The notes: generated by a model from the letters alone, not told the origin. Numbered from the stretch's first letter, positions 11,721-24,299 are shown. The stretch is 64,000 nt of DNA from Okapia johnstoni (GCA_024291935.2 CM044321.1:65094985-65158984), one strand, 5' to 3'. Numbers and translations are program-made.

Positions 11721-12099
11721 AAATGACAGCAGAATACAAGTTCTCAAGGCATTCTAACAAAAAATTCAAAAATTGAAGAAGTAGATAGATTTCCTCTTCT
11801 GTTCCTTCCTCAATCCCATTTATTCTCTAGAGTAAACCAATGGCAAGTGTTACTTTCAGAACTGTTTCCAGACACTGATAAACCTATATCATTTAAAAAA
11901 ATATTGAATGGATGCCAATAGACATGACTCCATAATGTGCCTTTTCACTTGGAAATATTTATTGGACACCTTTCTTGTCAGCAGAGAAGGATTTACCTTT
12001 TCCTTTCCAACTGTGTCACTATAGATGTTGCAGAGACAACTAATTGTCTTCCAGTAGCTTTATTTTTCCTTCCATTGTAATAGAATACATGAGTGTTAC

Positions 12100-12440
12100 C
12101 CAGGCACATTATGTTAAGAATAAAGGCCACATTTCCAACTTTCTTGTAGCCAGGTATGGTCGTGTGAGCTAGGTCTAGTTGATAGGATATAAGAGGAAGT
12201 GAGATGTGTAATTTCTGAGAATAATCCTTAAGGGGAGACGTGTATGTTTCTCCTTCTCTTCCTTTCTGCTGGCATGAATGCAGATGAGATGACTGGAGCT
12301 GGAGCAGCCATCCAGGTCTATGATAACATTGGCAACGGAGGCTGTAAATAACAGATAAACAGTGTAAAAGCCTGGGCCCTTGACTCTGTAGAAAACTCTC
12401 CAGTTTTGAACTTCCTATTCCATATTTTTGTAAAGAGATA
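12100..12440 (+). mobile_element. Old medium-reiterated repeat, family not certain
   Basis: The block 'ttcttgtagccaggtatggt', 'gaggaagtgagatgtgtaat', 'actggagctggagcagccat', 'aaaagcctgggcccttgact' matches a widespread ancient mammalian repeat that I recognise by sight but cannot name with confidence. Confidence 0.5.
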
Positions 12441-12479
12441 AAAATTTAAGAATTTTTTAAAGAAAATTTAACCTTGTTA

Positions 12480-12715
12480 AGTAAGCCTTTGTTATTGTGA
12501 ATTTTCTCCCCATTTCATTTGAACCCAATCCTTTATAAATAGTTGTGCTTTAAATGATTGCATTTTGTCCATTATTTATATCTTTTTTTCTTCCCTGTTA
12601 GATCCTAATATCTTTGAAGGCTTACCTATGGCCTTGTTCATCTTTGTCTTCCCATAGAACCTAGTACAGTGTCTGGTATTTGGTCAAAGCTCAATTGGTA
12701 TCTGTTAACGTGAAC
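12480..12715 (+). mobile_element. L2 LINE 3' end
   Basis: Sense L2 terminus: 'ccttgttcatctttgtcttc', 'cctagtacagtgtctggtat', 'caaagctcaattggtatctg'. Confidence 0.7.
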
Positions 12716-14929
12716 TAAAAAGATATTTGAAAGAATAACATTTCTGAACTGCAGTGACAAAGTGGACTTCCCTCATTTTTTAATTAATCCTAGAACCACT
12801 GCCACAAGCAAGTTGTTTCTTATGATTAAGAATATGTTTTAACTTTGCAACAGTGCTGATATTGATAATTAAAATATTTATCTTAGTGATGCCTAAAGAA
12901 TTTTGCTTTGTTTTCAGATCTGTGTTATTAACTACAACTTACTTTTTCAAATAAATTTGTCTCATAAATTTTCATGTCTTGACAGTTTCTGCTATAAAAT
13001 AATAAATAGCATGATAGCTTTTGTGTGGAAATGGAAGGTTGGACTGAATCAGTCGTTTTTATCATTTTGTTGGTCAAAAGTAGGAAAGCCATATAATTTA
13101 TCACCTAAACTAAATGCAAACTGTGACAAGATCTGTTTGTTATAGGCCTCTATAAGAATGTAAAATAAAAAGGGTTTTTTTTTTTTTGGAGAAACACACA
13201 CTTGCAACCTAAAATTTTCATATAATTTGACTGGTGCTTGATCCCACTACAGTTTATCTCTTGAAATATAAGGATCTCCTATAGGTTTCTTATAGATTAA
13301 GAAAGAACTCCTGGGTAAAATTACCCCAAGTTCCTGCATTAAAATTCTGTAACTCCATCAATCTAGTATGCTGACAATCTGAGTCATTTATAGCGCTGAT
13401 TCTGGACAGTTTCCACTCAGCCCTTACTACAAATCCGCACTTGGTGTCTCTATATTTATGAGACTTTACGCTTTACATTTAAGATATAGCTTCTTTCCAC
13501 AATCACCCACGGAAGAGAGAGAGATTGGACCAGCCACTGCAGCAGAAACTCTCTGCCAGCCTAAGGAATAGTGCTGCCTAATGGCTCAATGGAGTTCACC
13601 AGGTGCTCCCCAGCCCCATGGTTCCTGACTGCCCTACACCCCAGATCTTAGTCCTCCTGGAATCCCTGCTCAGGGTAGCTATCAGACATAGTAGGTGTGA
13701 GTGATTGTCTGTGCAGGTGGAACATGGTGCCCAGTCACAGTACTGGTTAAAAAGCAAGTGCAAATGTGTATTTTTCAAATGCATATAAAATCATGGACTC
13801 AATTTTCATTTGAATAGAATAAAGACATACTGGCAGTTAGAAAAGTATTTAGGAAATGGAAATCAGGATGACAAAGGAAGGAATAACTTTCAACTTCACA
13901 AAGGGGAAAAATATAAAGGAGAATACACCCGAATGAAATCCAATATATAATGTGGCATAGAGATGGTTATCATTTGAGAAGATTTGAACCCACTTTTCTA
14001 TTACCAAGGCAACCATCAAATTATGGACTTGCAAAACAACAAGGAGAAAGCAATGATAATCAGAACACAAAAGCTACAAATGAGAAGGGCAATTTGTGTA
14101 CAGGTGTGAATTTAATAAAGAAAAAAATGAAAAACTGCTTTGTTCAAACTAACTTTTGTTGGTAAGCAAAAGAAAATGTATTTGGAAAAATTAACATTCC
14201 CTTCTGCATTTTCAGAAAATATCAGAAAAAATACACAGATACCATTCAAACTATATATTAACTCCTGATGAATTCATAGTAGGGTTTTGTTAGTCCTTTC
14301 TTTCAAAGATGTGGGTGGTTCATTCACAGTGATATTTAGTATTTAAAGCACTCAGTGTGATAAGTATTTTATTAAAGATACTTCTTTCCTCCAGAAGTTT
14401 GATTTTAATTTAAACAAGCGGACAGATTGAACGTTTTTTCTCTTCTTTGCTTTTGTTAGGAGGCACTTAATCAAAGAGATTGGTACTAAGCATTTAAGAT
14501 AAATTTTGCATGAGACTGTTGACTAGGTTATTTCATAAGGAACACGGTGAAAAGCTAATGAAATGTTAAAAGTAATGGTCATCACTTGTTTTTTACTGAA
14601 AGCTAAATTAAGGTGCCAAATGTATGTATTTACATAAAATTTACATCAGGCTATGTAGAAAACACAGACTTTTTCCCAGATGTTTTGTGAACGTCTTAGT
14701 TTTTCTTTTTCTTTTCTTTTTATTCATTCCACCCTGGATCCTCAATCTAGTGTGCACCCACATACACAGCACACATATATACACTTACAGTGGTATAGGA
14801 AGAAATGATAGAGGGTAAGCTATTAACTTGAAAGACACAGTGCTGTAGGGCAAATTTGGAGAACAATTTCATAATTTTGTATTGTTGGATCAGGTTCAGG
14901 GGCTGCCCAATGCCTTTTAATGGTAGCCT
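12716..14929. other. Unassigned sequence, 2.2 kb
   Basis: No repeat is recognised apart from a T-run near 13171-13188 and a CTTTT-rich stretch near 14700-14722. The 13400-13740 part is somewhat richer in GC and free of repeats, but no exon is evident. Confidence 0.5.
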
Positions 14930-15292
14930 TACCGATATGTTAGTGACATAGTCATGGCTGCTGTAACAGAAGTACCATGGATTGACTGATTTTTAAACAA
15001 CAGATATGTATTTATCACAGTTCTGAAGCCTGGAAGCCAAAGACCAGGGCGCCAGCATGATCGAGTTCTGGTCAGAGCCCTCTTCTGGGTTGCAGACTTC
15101 CAGCTGTCCTCTAGTGGCAGAAAGCAGAGAGAAGCAGTCTCTCTCATGATTCTTAAGAGCATTAATACTTTTGAGAGGGCTCCACCCTCATGACCTCCCA
15201 AATCCCTACCTCCCAATAACCATCCCTTTAAGCGATTAGGGTTCCAAAATACGAATTTGGGCAGTGACACAAACATTTAGTCCATAGCACGT
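14930..15292 (-). mobile_element. MLT1 (ERVL-MaLR) LTR
   Basis: Antisense MLT1 consensus is clear: 'atggctgctgtaacagaagt', 'aacaacagatatgtatttat', 'cacagttctgaagcctggaa', 'gggctccaccctcatgacct', 'gacacaaacatttagtccat'. No coding sequence is attached. Confidence 0.8.
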
Positions 15293-17369
15293 GTTCTGTG
15301 TAGCATCCTTATTTTCATGTCAAAGAGTTCTTAGTGTGTGACTGCATAGAGGAAACACAATGCAAAGGCAATCTGCAGTTCTGATGACCAGAAACTCACA
15401 ATCCCAGTGATGGAAATATTGTATTTGGGAGATCTAAAAACCCAGACTCTTCTGTGGGTAGCTGCTGTTTCTACGGATGGAATAGTAAAATTCAGCTGAG
15501 ATGGCAGAAAACTGCTGGAAAACAATTGTCAGTGCTACCCTTCACCCGCTTTCTCTGGTTTGTATCTGTGCCACACGGGGCCTCCCTTGGTTCCTGACCC
15601 AGTTTCTCTCCTAAACTTTGAGAAAATGCCTGTCCTGGGAGTCAATTTGCCACAAGGACCATTGCTGTAAAAAGCACCCCTCCACCCCTTCCACCCTGTC
15701 TTGTTCTACATAATGGGCAGAATAGAAATCCCTCTGCCCCTGACATTGAACAATTCTTTCTCTTTTGAAATGTCCTCAAAATTGAACATTTGCACCCTCG
15801 TTGTAGCCAACAAGGGACTGTCACATGTACCTGAAGGCCAGTTAGAAAATCTCCCCACCTCCCAAAACCCCACCTCAACAGAATGCTTGCCAATCAGACA
15901 TGGCTGTCAGTATTTGCTCTTTTAACTTCCATAGAACCTACACCACTGGACCCCTACTGAATCAAGAACAAGCGCAGAGCTGGGTTCCTTTACTGCAAGT
16001 TTATGAATCATTAGTCTTTATTAATTTCGCCTTGGACTTCTTTGTGCCTTGGACAGCTTCAGTTCTGAGTCTGGTCATTATGTCAGTTTTCATTTTAGGT
16101 CCTGGGTATTTATGTTGTCACTGTACTTCTCTTCTGAGAATGGTACAGCTATCAGAGCCACCCTGGCTTGGGGTCACAGTTAATGCAGCCGAGAGGAATC
16201 AGGGTCCACATTAGCTGGCCAGTCTTAGTCTAAGGGGGTGGGGGTGCTGGGCTGTTTCTCCAATCCCCTTGTTACTGTTTTCTTGATGGCTCCTTCCTGT
16301 GCAAGAGGGCATCTGTTCCATGTGTATATCCTCCAGGCTGGTTTTACGATCTTCCTAATTCTATTCTGTGAACTCCATGGTGTGTTTTGATGAAATCTCC
16401 TTTCTGACTACATTGGCCTGAGTTGGGTTGTTACGCTTGCCAGAACCCTTCAGATAGATAGTCTCTTTGAAATAAGAACGAACCCAATGTCCACTGTTCT
16501 TGGCCTCATCAGGCATGCTGCTTCCTGAAAGTGCTGACCTCTTTCTTTAGAAAGCTTGATAAGCATTTATTCATATGGTGGGGCTGTAAGGAGGGTGGAA
16601 GCAGAGACTGTAAAGGGCAGAGCAGCGTGCAGAAGGGGCATGCAATGGCTTTGAGACTTCCTTAAGTCTTGTTCTGCTTCCAAGAAATGCACTCTGAGGG
16701 AGTGGAGTGATGAGGAGGAGTCTGAGAGCTCGTTATAGCATTAGGTGACTTTCCCATAAGTGAGTTATTTATCTATTGGAAATAAATCTATCTGAATGTG
16801 GTATTGATCTTTTTCCAGGTTGGCAAAAATCCCAGGGAGAAAAAATTACCACTGAGGGTGGTGCTGAATCATTGCTTTCAGAATGATATCCATTTTTAGA
16901 GGCTCCTTTGGAATTTTGAAAATGCTCAAATAGAACTACTGGTTTCTAGATCACTACATTACAGCAGTGAGATATTTTACTTTGGCTGTGGGAATCAGAA
17001 CTGTGATTCATTAATACTTTCCTTAAGGCTGAGAATAAGAATTTTAACACCCGAGGCTGTATTCAATTCCAGATTTGCATATATTATATGAGTGATAACT
17101 AGAAAATGTATAGTCACAGATTCAAACCAAATCCTGTTTATGACTGCTTTTTTATCTCTGAAATATTCAGGATGTGAAAAGAAAAGGCAACTGAAGATAA
17201 GTGACCACAATTTTATTATTATGCATTTGTTATCGTCAGTGTATCTTAATTACTTTCCTTTATGTATTTCTGAAACCAGTTGATTAAATATCCAGGTTTC
17301 TTTTTTGTTTTGGTTTGATTTTGGAGAGAATCTTGATTTAAGGTAAGATGAAGTTAGGAGAAAAAATGT
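15293..17369. other. Unassigned sequence, 2.1 kb
   Basis: 15540-16700 has LTR-like text ('ccccacctcccaaaacccca', 'gagctgggttcctttactgc'), but I cannot assign a family. The plus-strand frame at 15900-16214 is not supported as a gene. 17656-18839 is also unassigned. Confidence 0.4.
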
Positions 17370-17655
17370 GTGGATACCAGTGGGGGAAGGAGGGTGGGAT
17401 GGATTGGGAGGTTGGGATTGGCATATATACAGTGCTATCTATAAAGCAGATAACTAATGAGAACTGACTGGATAACACAGAGAATTCTACTTAATGCTCT
17501 GCGGTGACCTAAATGAGGAAGGAAGAGGAAGATATGTGTGTACATATCAAGGAAGAGGGGATATGTGTGTACATGTGGCTGATTCACTTTACTATGCAGC
17601 AGAAACTAACACACTGTGAGGCAACGATCCTCCAATAAAAAAATTTTTTTAAAGA
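17370..17655 (+). mobile_element. L1 3' end, sense
   Basis: L1 3' UTR: 'gggatggattgggaggttgg', 'gataactaatgagaactgac', 'gcagcagaaactaacacact', 'gatcctccaataaaaaaatt'. An internal ~30-base direct repeat built on 'gatatgtgtgtacat' lies near 17528-17575. Confidence 0.85.
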
Positions 17656-18839
17656 ATAAGTTGGAAAGTTTCATGTTAGTTAACTTATATAGTCTGGTTT
17701 GTAAAGATTCACTTTTTTAAGGGGGGATTATTGAAACAAAGAACTTGCATTTGATTTTTAGCTTGTTTGGATTTTGTTATGAGACTAGAAAAAAATGTTC
17801 TTTAAACTAGCACGTTTACTTCCTCAGTATGAAATAGCTGAGTTGGGTTTTTACTTTTCAATCAAATCTTCTTGTTTAAACCACTAAAGTGAGAGAGCTG
17901 ACAAACAGAAAGGATTTGGCATTCCTGGGAAGTGACAGTGATATCCTTCAACACTGTTTTTTTTTTCTTTAATAAAGATTTTGAACATAAGTGCAGTGCA
18001 GTGCTGTGTATTAAATTGCATAGGAATTAAGCATGATAAGTTGTCAACTTTACATGAAAACACAGATAAGAAAGATTTTAATTTAATGTATTTTTGGAAG
18101 ATGGGGGCTGTATAGTATTTATCTCTGTATATCAGGCAGTGGGATACTACTGTCTGACCTGTAGTTTGCACTCAGCAAGTACTTAAATGAAGGATGTAAT
18201 GATCCTTGAGGATGTAGCATATGTCAAGTTTTTCACCTTGATTTTTAGACTCCCCTCCCCTTTTTTTGTTTTAGTGATTCATTCAGCAAAAGTGATTTGA
18301 GGCCTTTGTATGAGGGACATAAAAGGTGGCACTGAACTGAGCAAGACTCTCTGGCTTCTGAGATCTCACACGGTGGTGGTCATTTGGGAGGAGGGCATCT
18401 TTGTCAGGCTTGTCAACTGCCTTTGAACTAGCTGACCCCTCACTGATCAGTTTCCATGTGAGATGTTGGAAGGATGACAGCTGCAGGAAAGTGGCCAGTA
18501 GGAAGGGTCCTGGTTGTTGACTATTACCTACTCAGGGAGCTGGTGTGCTTGAATTTGAATAACCTTTGCCACAGAAGCACCAAGAAAAAATGATACAATG
18601 GGATGAGAATAAAAAAAAAGTTTCTGTGAACCAAATGAGACTGATTAACCAGGAAGGGGAGATACTAGTTGACACCAAAGCCTTGATGAACACTCAGTCT
18701 CTTCTGTGAAACCAGTATTTCCTTGCTTACAATCTCTTGAAAACTGTGGGAGTCCTCTTACAAAGAGGACTCTGCTCTTAATTAATAGCAGAGAATGTTA
18801 CTAAGAACATTTGTTTAGATTTTTTTATTTTAATCAATT

Positions 18840-18904
18840 AATAAAACTCAAGGACAACAGAGAGCCAAATCAGGTCTTTTATCTAAAAAAAAAAAAAAAA
18901 AAAA
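18840..18904 (+). other. AATAAA signal followed by A20 tract
   Basis: AATAAA at 18840-18845 is followed about 40 bases later by twenty consecutive A at 18885-18904. The arrangement is that of a reverse-transcribed poly(A) tail. I cannot identify a parent RNA in the ~350 bases upstream and see no clear TSD. Confidence 0.4.
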
Positions 18905-19008
18905 CTCCCGATATTACTATTTATGTTGAACAGACCGTTAATTTAATTGAGACCATCTGAAAACTGTGTCTTAGCATAATCTGTGGATTGAAGTAGAATA
19001 CATAATTG

Positions 19009-19482
19009 CCAACAAATGTCTGTCTAGTCAAGGCTATGGTTTTTCCAGTAGTCATGTATGGATGTGAGAGTTGAACTATAAAGAAAGCTGAGCACTGAAG
19101 AATTGATGCTTTTGAACTGTGGTGTTGGAGAAGACTCTTGAGAGTCCCTTGGACTGCAAGGAGATACAACCAGTCCATCCTAAAGGAAATCAGCCCTGGG
19201 TGTTCATTGGAAGGACTGATGTTGAAGCTGATACTCCAATACTTTGGCCACCTGACGCGAAGAGCTGACTCGTTGGAAAAGACCCTGATGCTGGGAAAGA
19301 TTGAAGGTGGGAGGCGAAGGGGACGACAGAGGATTAGATGGTTGGATGGCATCACTGACTCAGTGGACATGAGTTTGAGTAAGCTCCAGGATTTGGTGAT
19401 GGACAGGGAAGCCTGGCGTGCTACAGTCCATGGGGTTGCAAAGAGTCAGACACGACTGAGCAACTGAACTGAACTGAACCGA
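19009..19482 (+). mobile_element. BovB LINE, 5'-truncated, with 9-bp TSD
   Basis: Last ~470 bases of BovB. The C-terminal frame is open from 19138 to 19467 ([48 protein letters not shown]). Upstream, VFPVVMYGCES is followed by a stop where tryptophan is expected, and a second stop comes from CGA to TGA before [10 protein letters not shown]. The copy is non-functional. Perfect 'acataattg' duplications at 19000-19008 and 19483-19491 define the ends. Confidence 0.93.
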
Positions 19483-19500
19483 ACATAATTGTTTATTGAA

Positions 19501-19648
19501 TGTTGTTGTTTGTAGTTAATTCGCTAAGTCATATCCAACTCTTTTGCAACCCCGTGGACTGTAGTTCACCAGGCTCTTCTGTCCATGGCATTTCCGGGGA
19601 AGAATACTGGAATGAGTTGCCATTTCCTTCTCTAGGAGATCTTCCCCA
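19501..19648 (-). mobile_element. BovA SINE, truncated at its 5' end
   Basis: Contains 'ccccgtggactgtagttcac', 'gctcttctgtccatggcatt' and 'ctctaggagatcttcccc', then stops before the tRNA-like head. It sits about 10-20 bases from the end of the preceding BovB. Confidence 0.85.
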
Positions 19649-19984
19649 TTAAATAATGTAATTTTTGATTGGCATATCTATTTATTAATATTTCAGGGGT
19701 TCTTTCTCTTGTTTGAATGTATATTTTCTTTTGGTTTCTTCTGATCTATTTTTCCTAATTTTTATTTTTTTTCAGTCTGTTGAGGCTGACTAGTCTGAAA
19801 CCCAAATGCATCATTTTCCCTCTCTTTGCGCTATTCTCCAACCTTGCTATTTCTTTACTTTCTTAGTCCTTAAAAGAGCTATGATCTTCCACCTACTTTG
19901 GGCTCAAAAGTCATTGGGAAGCCTCTTGTGTTTTAATTTCTCATATCCAATCAGATTTCAAGAACTCTGTGTAGTGCATCCAAA

Positions 19985-20335
19985 TTGATTTTGCCCCTGC
20001 TCACTTCTTTTCATTCACATTCCTAGCATCCTGCAGCCTCACTTCCTCTTGCTTGGACTATGAAAGTATGTTGACCTATTTCCAATAACTTCGTTTTCAG
20101 TTCCATTTTACATGTTAAAATTAGATTAATCCATATAAAACAAAGCTGTGATCACGTAGCTTCCTGCTCTTTAATTTCACATGATACTTTATTAATGTAA
20201 CAAAACAAACACAAATTCTTTAGACTGGCACCCTGGTTTCCACATTCTTGTCTTCTCTCTCTCTTCTCAGCCTTATTTCCTACCATTTCTGGAAACACTT
20301 CCTATATTCCTCCAAAGCAAATCTCTTGTTGCTAT
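19985..20335 (+). mobile_element. L2 LINE, sense
   Basis: L2-like: 'cctcttgcttggactatgaa', 'aagctgtgatcacgtagctt', 'cagccttatttcctaccatt'. The match resumes at 21080, so this may be the left part of one L2 split by later insertions. Confidence 0.6.
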
Positions 20336-20469
20336 AGGACTGCCCCATCTGATGCTGCAGCCACTAGCCTTTCGTGGTGAGAGAACGCATATACAGATGT
20401 GAAGACCACATGTGAAAATATAACTCTGACACACCATCTGCAGCAGATAGCCTAGAACACCAGCCCATG

Positions 20470-20922
20470 ATCTACTGTAACCAGCCTGTTGTCTATATGT
20501 CAAAACTAGAGGAAGTCAGACCTCTATCTCTAGCAACACTCCAGGAAGCTGAACAATAACCCCTGCAACAGTAGTGCCCCCCAAACCAGAACTTGACTCA
20601 TAACTGACGGTTTCTCTCTTTTTTGTCTCCATTTCCAGCGTAGGACAAATCAGAGAAAGCCAACTGTGTACCCTTAACCAACCACATAGGTTGCACCACT
20701 TCTAAACGCATGCACCTTCCCCAGGCTGACAGCCTCCAGTCAGGGCACACCTGAAGCCTTCCCTTTTTCCACCATAAAGCTCTCCTGCTCCCCTGCCTGC
20801 CTTTGAGCCTCTATAAAATGAAAAGTGCAGACTGACAGTGTCTGACTCCCTTGTTAGAGCAAACTCTGTGTAAAGAGACTGTTCTCATTTGGTTGATCTT
20901 TGTTTATTTCCACAGTGGCTAG
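20470..20922 (+). mobile_element. LTR-like repeat, class uncertain
   Basis: LTR-type layout in sense: 'gaacaataacccctgcaaca', 'aggacaaatcagagaaagcc', 'tgcaccttccccaggctgac', a TATA-like 'cctctataaaatg', and an end 'gagactgttctcatttggtt'. No internal retroviral sequence is present. Confidence 0.5.
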
Positions 20923-21075
20923 TTAAGTTAATTAAAATTTTATTAAATGACAAGTTCAGTCCCTCAGTTGCACTAGCTAAATTTAAAATGCTCAATAGCC
21001 CCATGTAACTTGTAACTATTGTACTGGACGGTGTAAACATGGAATATTTCCATCATCTCCAAAAGTTTCACTGGA
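20923..21075 (+). mobile_element. hAT-like DNA transposon fragment
   Basis: Right part resembles a common hAT repeat: 'tgctcaatagccccatgtaa', 'attgtactggacggtgtaaa', 'atatttccatcatctccaaa'. A possible left piece ('gctgcagccactagcctttc', ~20352) lies on the other side of the LTR. Confidence 0.5.
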
Positions 21076-21079
21076 CACT

Positions 21080-21375
21080 CTATACATGCCTGTGCTTTTC
21101 CCACCTCATGCTACTCCTTCTTGAATTGCCTTCCTTCTGCATTTTTACCTGCCATACTCCTACCCAGTCTTCATGACCTAGCTTACTGTTTCCCTCAGGA
21201 AGCCTTCACTGATGCCTCTATTTAGACATCATCTCTCATTTCTTAGATTATACCTTTCTGTTGGCACTTTTCACAGTCTTTCTTCTGGATCAGCGATCTC
21301 TTCTATCCTGCTATCCTGCTATATTGTAATTACTTTATCCTTGCAGGATCTCATGCTTCCTGTGGAGTAACCCCA
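21080..21375 (+). mobile_element. L2 LINE, sense
   Basis: L2-like: 'ttgaattgccttccttctgc', 'caggaagccttcactgatgc', 'tattgtaattactttatcct'. Probably continues the block at 19985-20335. A T-rich run follows at about 21381-21397. Confidence 0.65.
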
Positions 21376-21539
21376 TGATAACTTTTTTTTTTTTTTTGCT
21401 TAAATTGGTTTGTGGAAAATAAGGGTCAGATTGAATTACTCACCTTAAGAAGCCATGGAATGACAGATAGAACAGAAGTTTATACTTTATTTGGGACATA
21501 GTCTGTACAAACAGCAGTGCACCTGGCTTTGTTCTTCCG

Positions 21540-22000
21540 TTTCTGACTCTGCTTCTGTTATCCTCTAGACGGCTTCATTTAACATCAGGAGGATGTTTAT
21601 AAAGTTAGCTGGGGACCATCTCAGAGTCTCCCATTGTTATTTCTCAAAAGTTGTCTGAGCCTTCAAAAGTCTTCTCATAGTGCAGCAACTAGGAAGGAAG
21701 CTACAGGTCTATGATTCTCAAAATACTCTTAGAATGACTACCTTTTAATAATGCCTTTAACACACCAAACATATTCATGCCTCTGTGCCTTGCTCATATT
21801 TTCCCCTTGCCTGAAATATGACCTCAGAATTTCCATCCTTATACCACCTCTGTGCCTGGTGAACTTCTTTCATATGTGAAGTTAAATATCACATTGTGAA
21901 GCCTTTCTCACTCTCGTTAAATGGAGTCACTCCTTCTTCTATCTGTTTATCAATATCTGCTTGCATATCTCTTTATTATCAGCGTGGTGGATAAATGTAA
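21540..22000 (+). mobile_element. L2 LINE, sense, diverged
   Basis: Contains 'tcatgcctctgtgccttgct', 'cccttgcctgaaatatgacc' and 'gtgaagcctttctcactctc', matching the same L2 3' UTR segment as the neighbouring block, so a second copy. Confidence 0.55.
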
Positions 22001-22307
22001 ACCCCACTCTTAAAGTAGTACTACTAGGACAAGTACACATGGCCAGTGGAAGGAAGTTAGTCCACTTATGTTTCTTTTCAGGGTGGGGCCGTTGCTGCTC
22101 TATTTGGATAAAAGGCACCACAATCCCGAGAGAAAGCTCCACTGTTTCTCTCCTTTCACCATCAACCTAAATCCAAGGATGGTGAGCTCCTCATTTCCTA
22201 AGTGGGGCTAGGGAGCCCTCTTTTCAGTTTGTGTACCAGCAGAAATTGTGTCTGGGGGAAAGCTTCCTATGTACTGGGTGCCTAAAGTTGTGAAATTTCC
22301 AAGAAAC

Positions 22308-22400
22308 AGAAACTGACTCGAGTCAGTTTCTAACAAATTGACTAGAGTTTCTAACGAACTGACTAGAGTCAGTTATTCTAACAAATAATTATTTGTTAGA
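22308..22400. repeat. Cluster of perfect palindromes and a 21-bp tandem repeat
   Basis: A perfect 24-bp palindrome at 22308-22331 (half-site agaaactgactc, centre ctcgag) is joined to two 21-bp direct repeats (22325-22345 and 22346-22366, each starting 'agtttctaac'). A near-palindrome follows at 22358-22375 (arms aactgact/agtcagtt), then a second perfect 24-bp palindrome at 22377-22400 (half-site tctaacaaataa). No known repeat family explains it. Confidence 0.95.
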
Positions 22401-24299
22401 GGATTTGGGATATCCTGAGATCAGGAGGGAGACTGTGATGTTAGGTCATAGGTGGGGATGACACTTAAAGGGGGAGATGGAACGAAGAGTAGAATAAGAG
22501 AAGAAACTGGATCATCCAAGTGGGGCACCTTTGAAAGAAGAGCCTCTTCCTTTTGAGGTTGGAGAGAGTGGGGTGCTCACTGGTGTAGTAGTTGATCCCA
22601 TCCTTCACCCTCACTTCTGTCCTCTGTCAGCTTTTGAAAAAACTACCTGAACCCTTCAACAAAGAAATACCTAACCCTTCATAACATGTTTACTCATGTT
22701 TGTGCAAGAAAGCATTCAGAATGGGTAGGAGTACCCTGCTCTACTGTTCATCCGACATCAGTCCACACCGTCATTGTGGGCTACTGGGTGCTACGCTGAA
22801 AACACTCAGCCGGAGGAATAAGAAAATTCTCTTGTATGTTAACAATCTCAGATGGTGCTAATGAAAAGGAAGATATCTTCCCCTTAGAATAACTATTACA
22901 TGGTCACAATAATTTTTCATTAGTTTATTCAATAATATTTGGAACAAGTATTTGAAAAATTGTTGGTGTAAGCTAAGCAAGGAAAGCAGATGCTGTATCT
23001 TATCTTTCTTTGAATCCTGAATGCAGCCTGTGTCTCTGATACATGGTGGGTGTTTTTTAAAAAAATTTACAGAAGGGTTTACTGAGCCTGCTGATTTATG
23101 AGACTCAATTGTTGGGCTGAAGTAAATGCACTAGCTATTCCATTGGGGAGTAATATGAGAATTTCTTTTTCAAACTCATGAGCTTTCTTTCTTCAGGCTG
23201 TTGAAAGAGATATGGATTTAACTTGAAAAGCTATGGCCAAAATCCTCTCATGAAGACAATTATAGAATTATAAGATCTCAGAGCCTTGAGAATCTCAAGA
23301 CCCACTTATTCCCATACTTTTATTTTGTGGATGAAGATACTGAGATTCAAATGGTTTTCATGGAGCTTTTAAAATGTGAAAATATTCTGTTAGAGTCTTG
23401 CCAACTGCCAGGTTAATTTAAAGGTTTGGGCTTTGTAGTTCAGGTTCCCATTCAGTTTCTCAAAGTTTCTGACTGCTCCCCACTGGGACACAGGTCTGGG
23501 TGTGGTGCTCATTACGTCCCATCCTTCCATCCTGCTTCTTTCAGCCCACGTGCCTCAGCTCACTCCCACCTCCGCCTCCTCCTCTACTGCTAATTCTGGA
23601 AGAAACACACATCCAGCTCAAGGACTCTAATTTCTCCATGGAGAAGGGAGGATGTGCGGGGACCCGAGAAGTTAGGGAATGGCTCCCGGTGGCCGTGCAA
23701 CACTGTGTGTCTCTGTGACTGACACTTGCTGCAAAGTGTCATAGGCTGGACCTCTAGAAACCCCAGAAACTGAAAAATGACACAGACGTAGGGAGGACTT
23801 TGGCTGGGGGATCCTCTTGAGAAACTTTTCTGGGTGATCTGCCTTTTCAACATTTCTCCATCTACCCTTCATCATCTAGCTCCAAACGTCCCTCAACAAA
23901 CTGAGGACTTCAGGGAAAAGTGTCATTTAATTATGAAAACACATAGTTGCTTTTTTTCCCCAAACTAAACATTTTCTGAACAATAAAGGGGTTTTTGAAA
24001 GCCACAGCAGTGTTTTAAAAATCTCTTGTTCATTTTACCAGATTAATCCAGAGTTGATATAGGTTGTGCAAAGAAAAAGTGTGAGAAGCTGATCTACATT
24101 AGCGATATGTAGGAGTTGGAACATAGATCTGACCAGACAAGGCTCCACTTTCTTTTGTGATTCTTCTGGGGTCCAAGTCTGAACTATGACTTTTCCCATG
24201 ATTTTGGGGAATGGAGAATGGGCACTTGTGTCTTGGCTCAAAAAGAATGAACAGGGTGAACTACTGGATCTTCTTTCTGCTTCAAGTTGCAGAAAATCC
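22401..24299. other. Unassigned sequence, 1.9 kb
   Basis: No repeat, gene or RNA recognised. 23540-23590 is C/T-rich ('ctcccacctccgcctcctcc'). Confidence 0.5.

Noticed and set aside
15900..16214. 104-codon frame with a hydrophobic centre
   Set aside because: Lies in LTR-like text and has no family match that I can see.
22300..22400. CRISPR-like or operator-like array
   Set aside because: Only two direct repeats with no spacers, in a mammalian genome; a mutational origin fits better.
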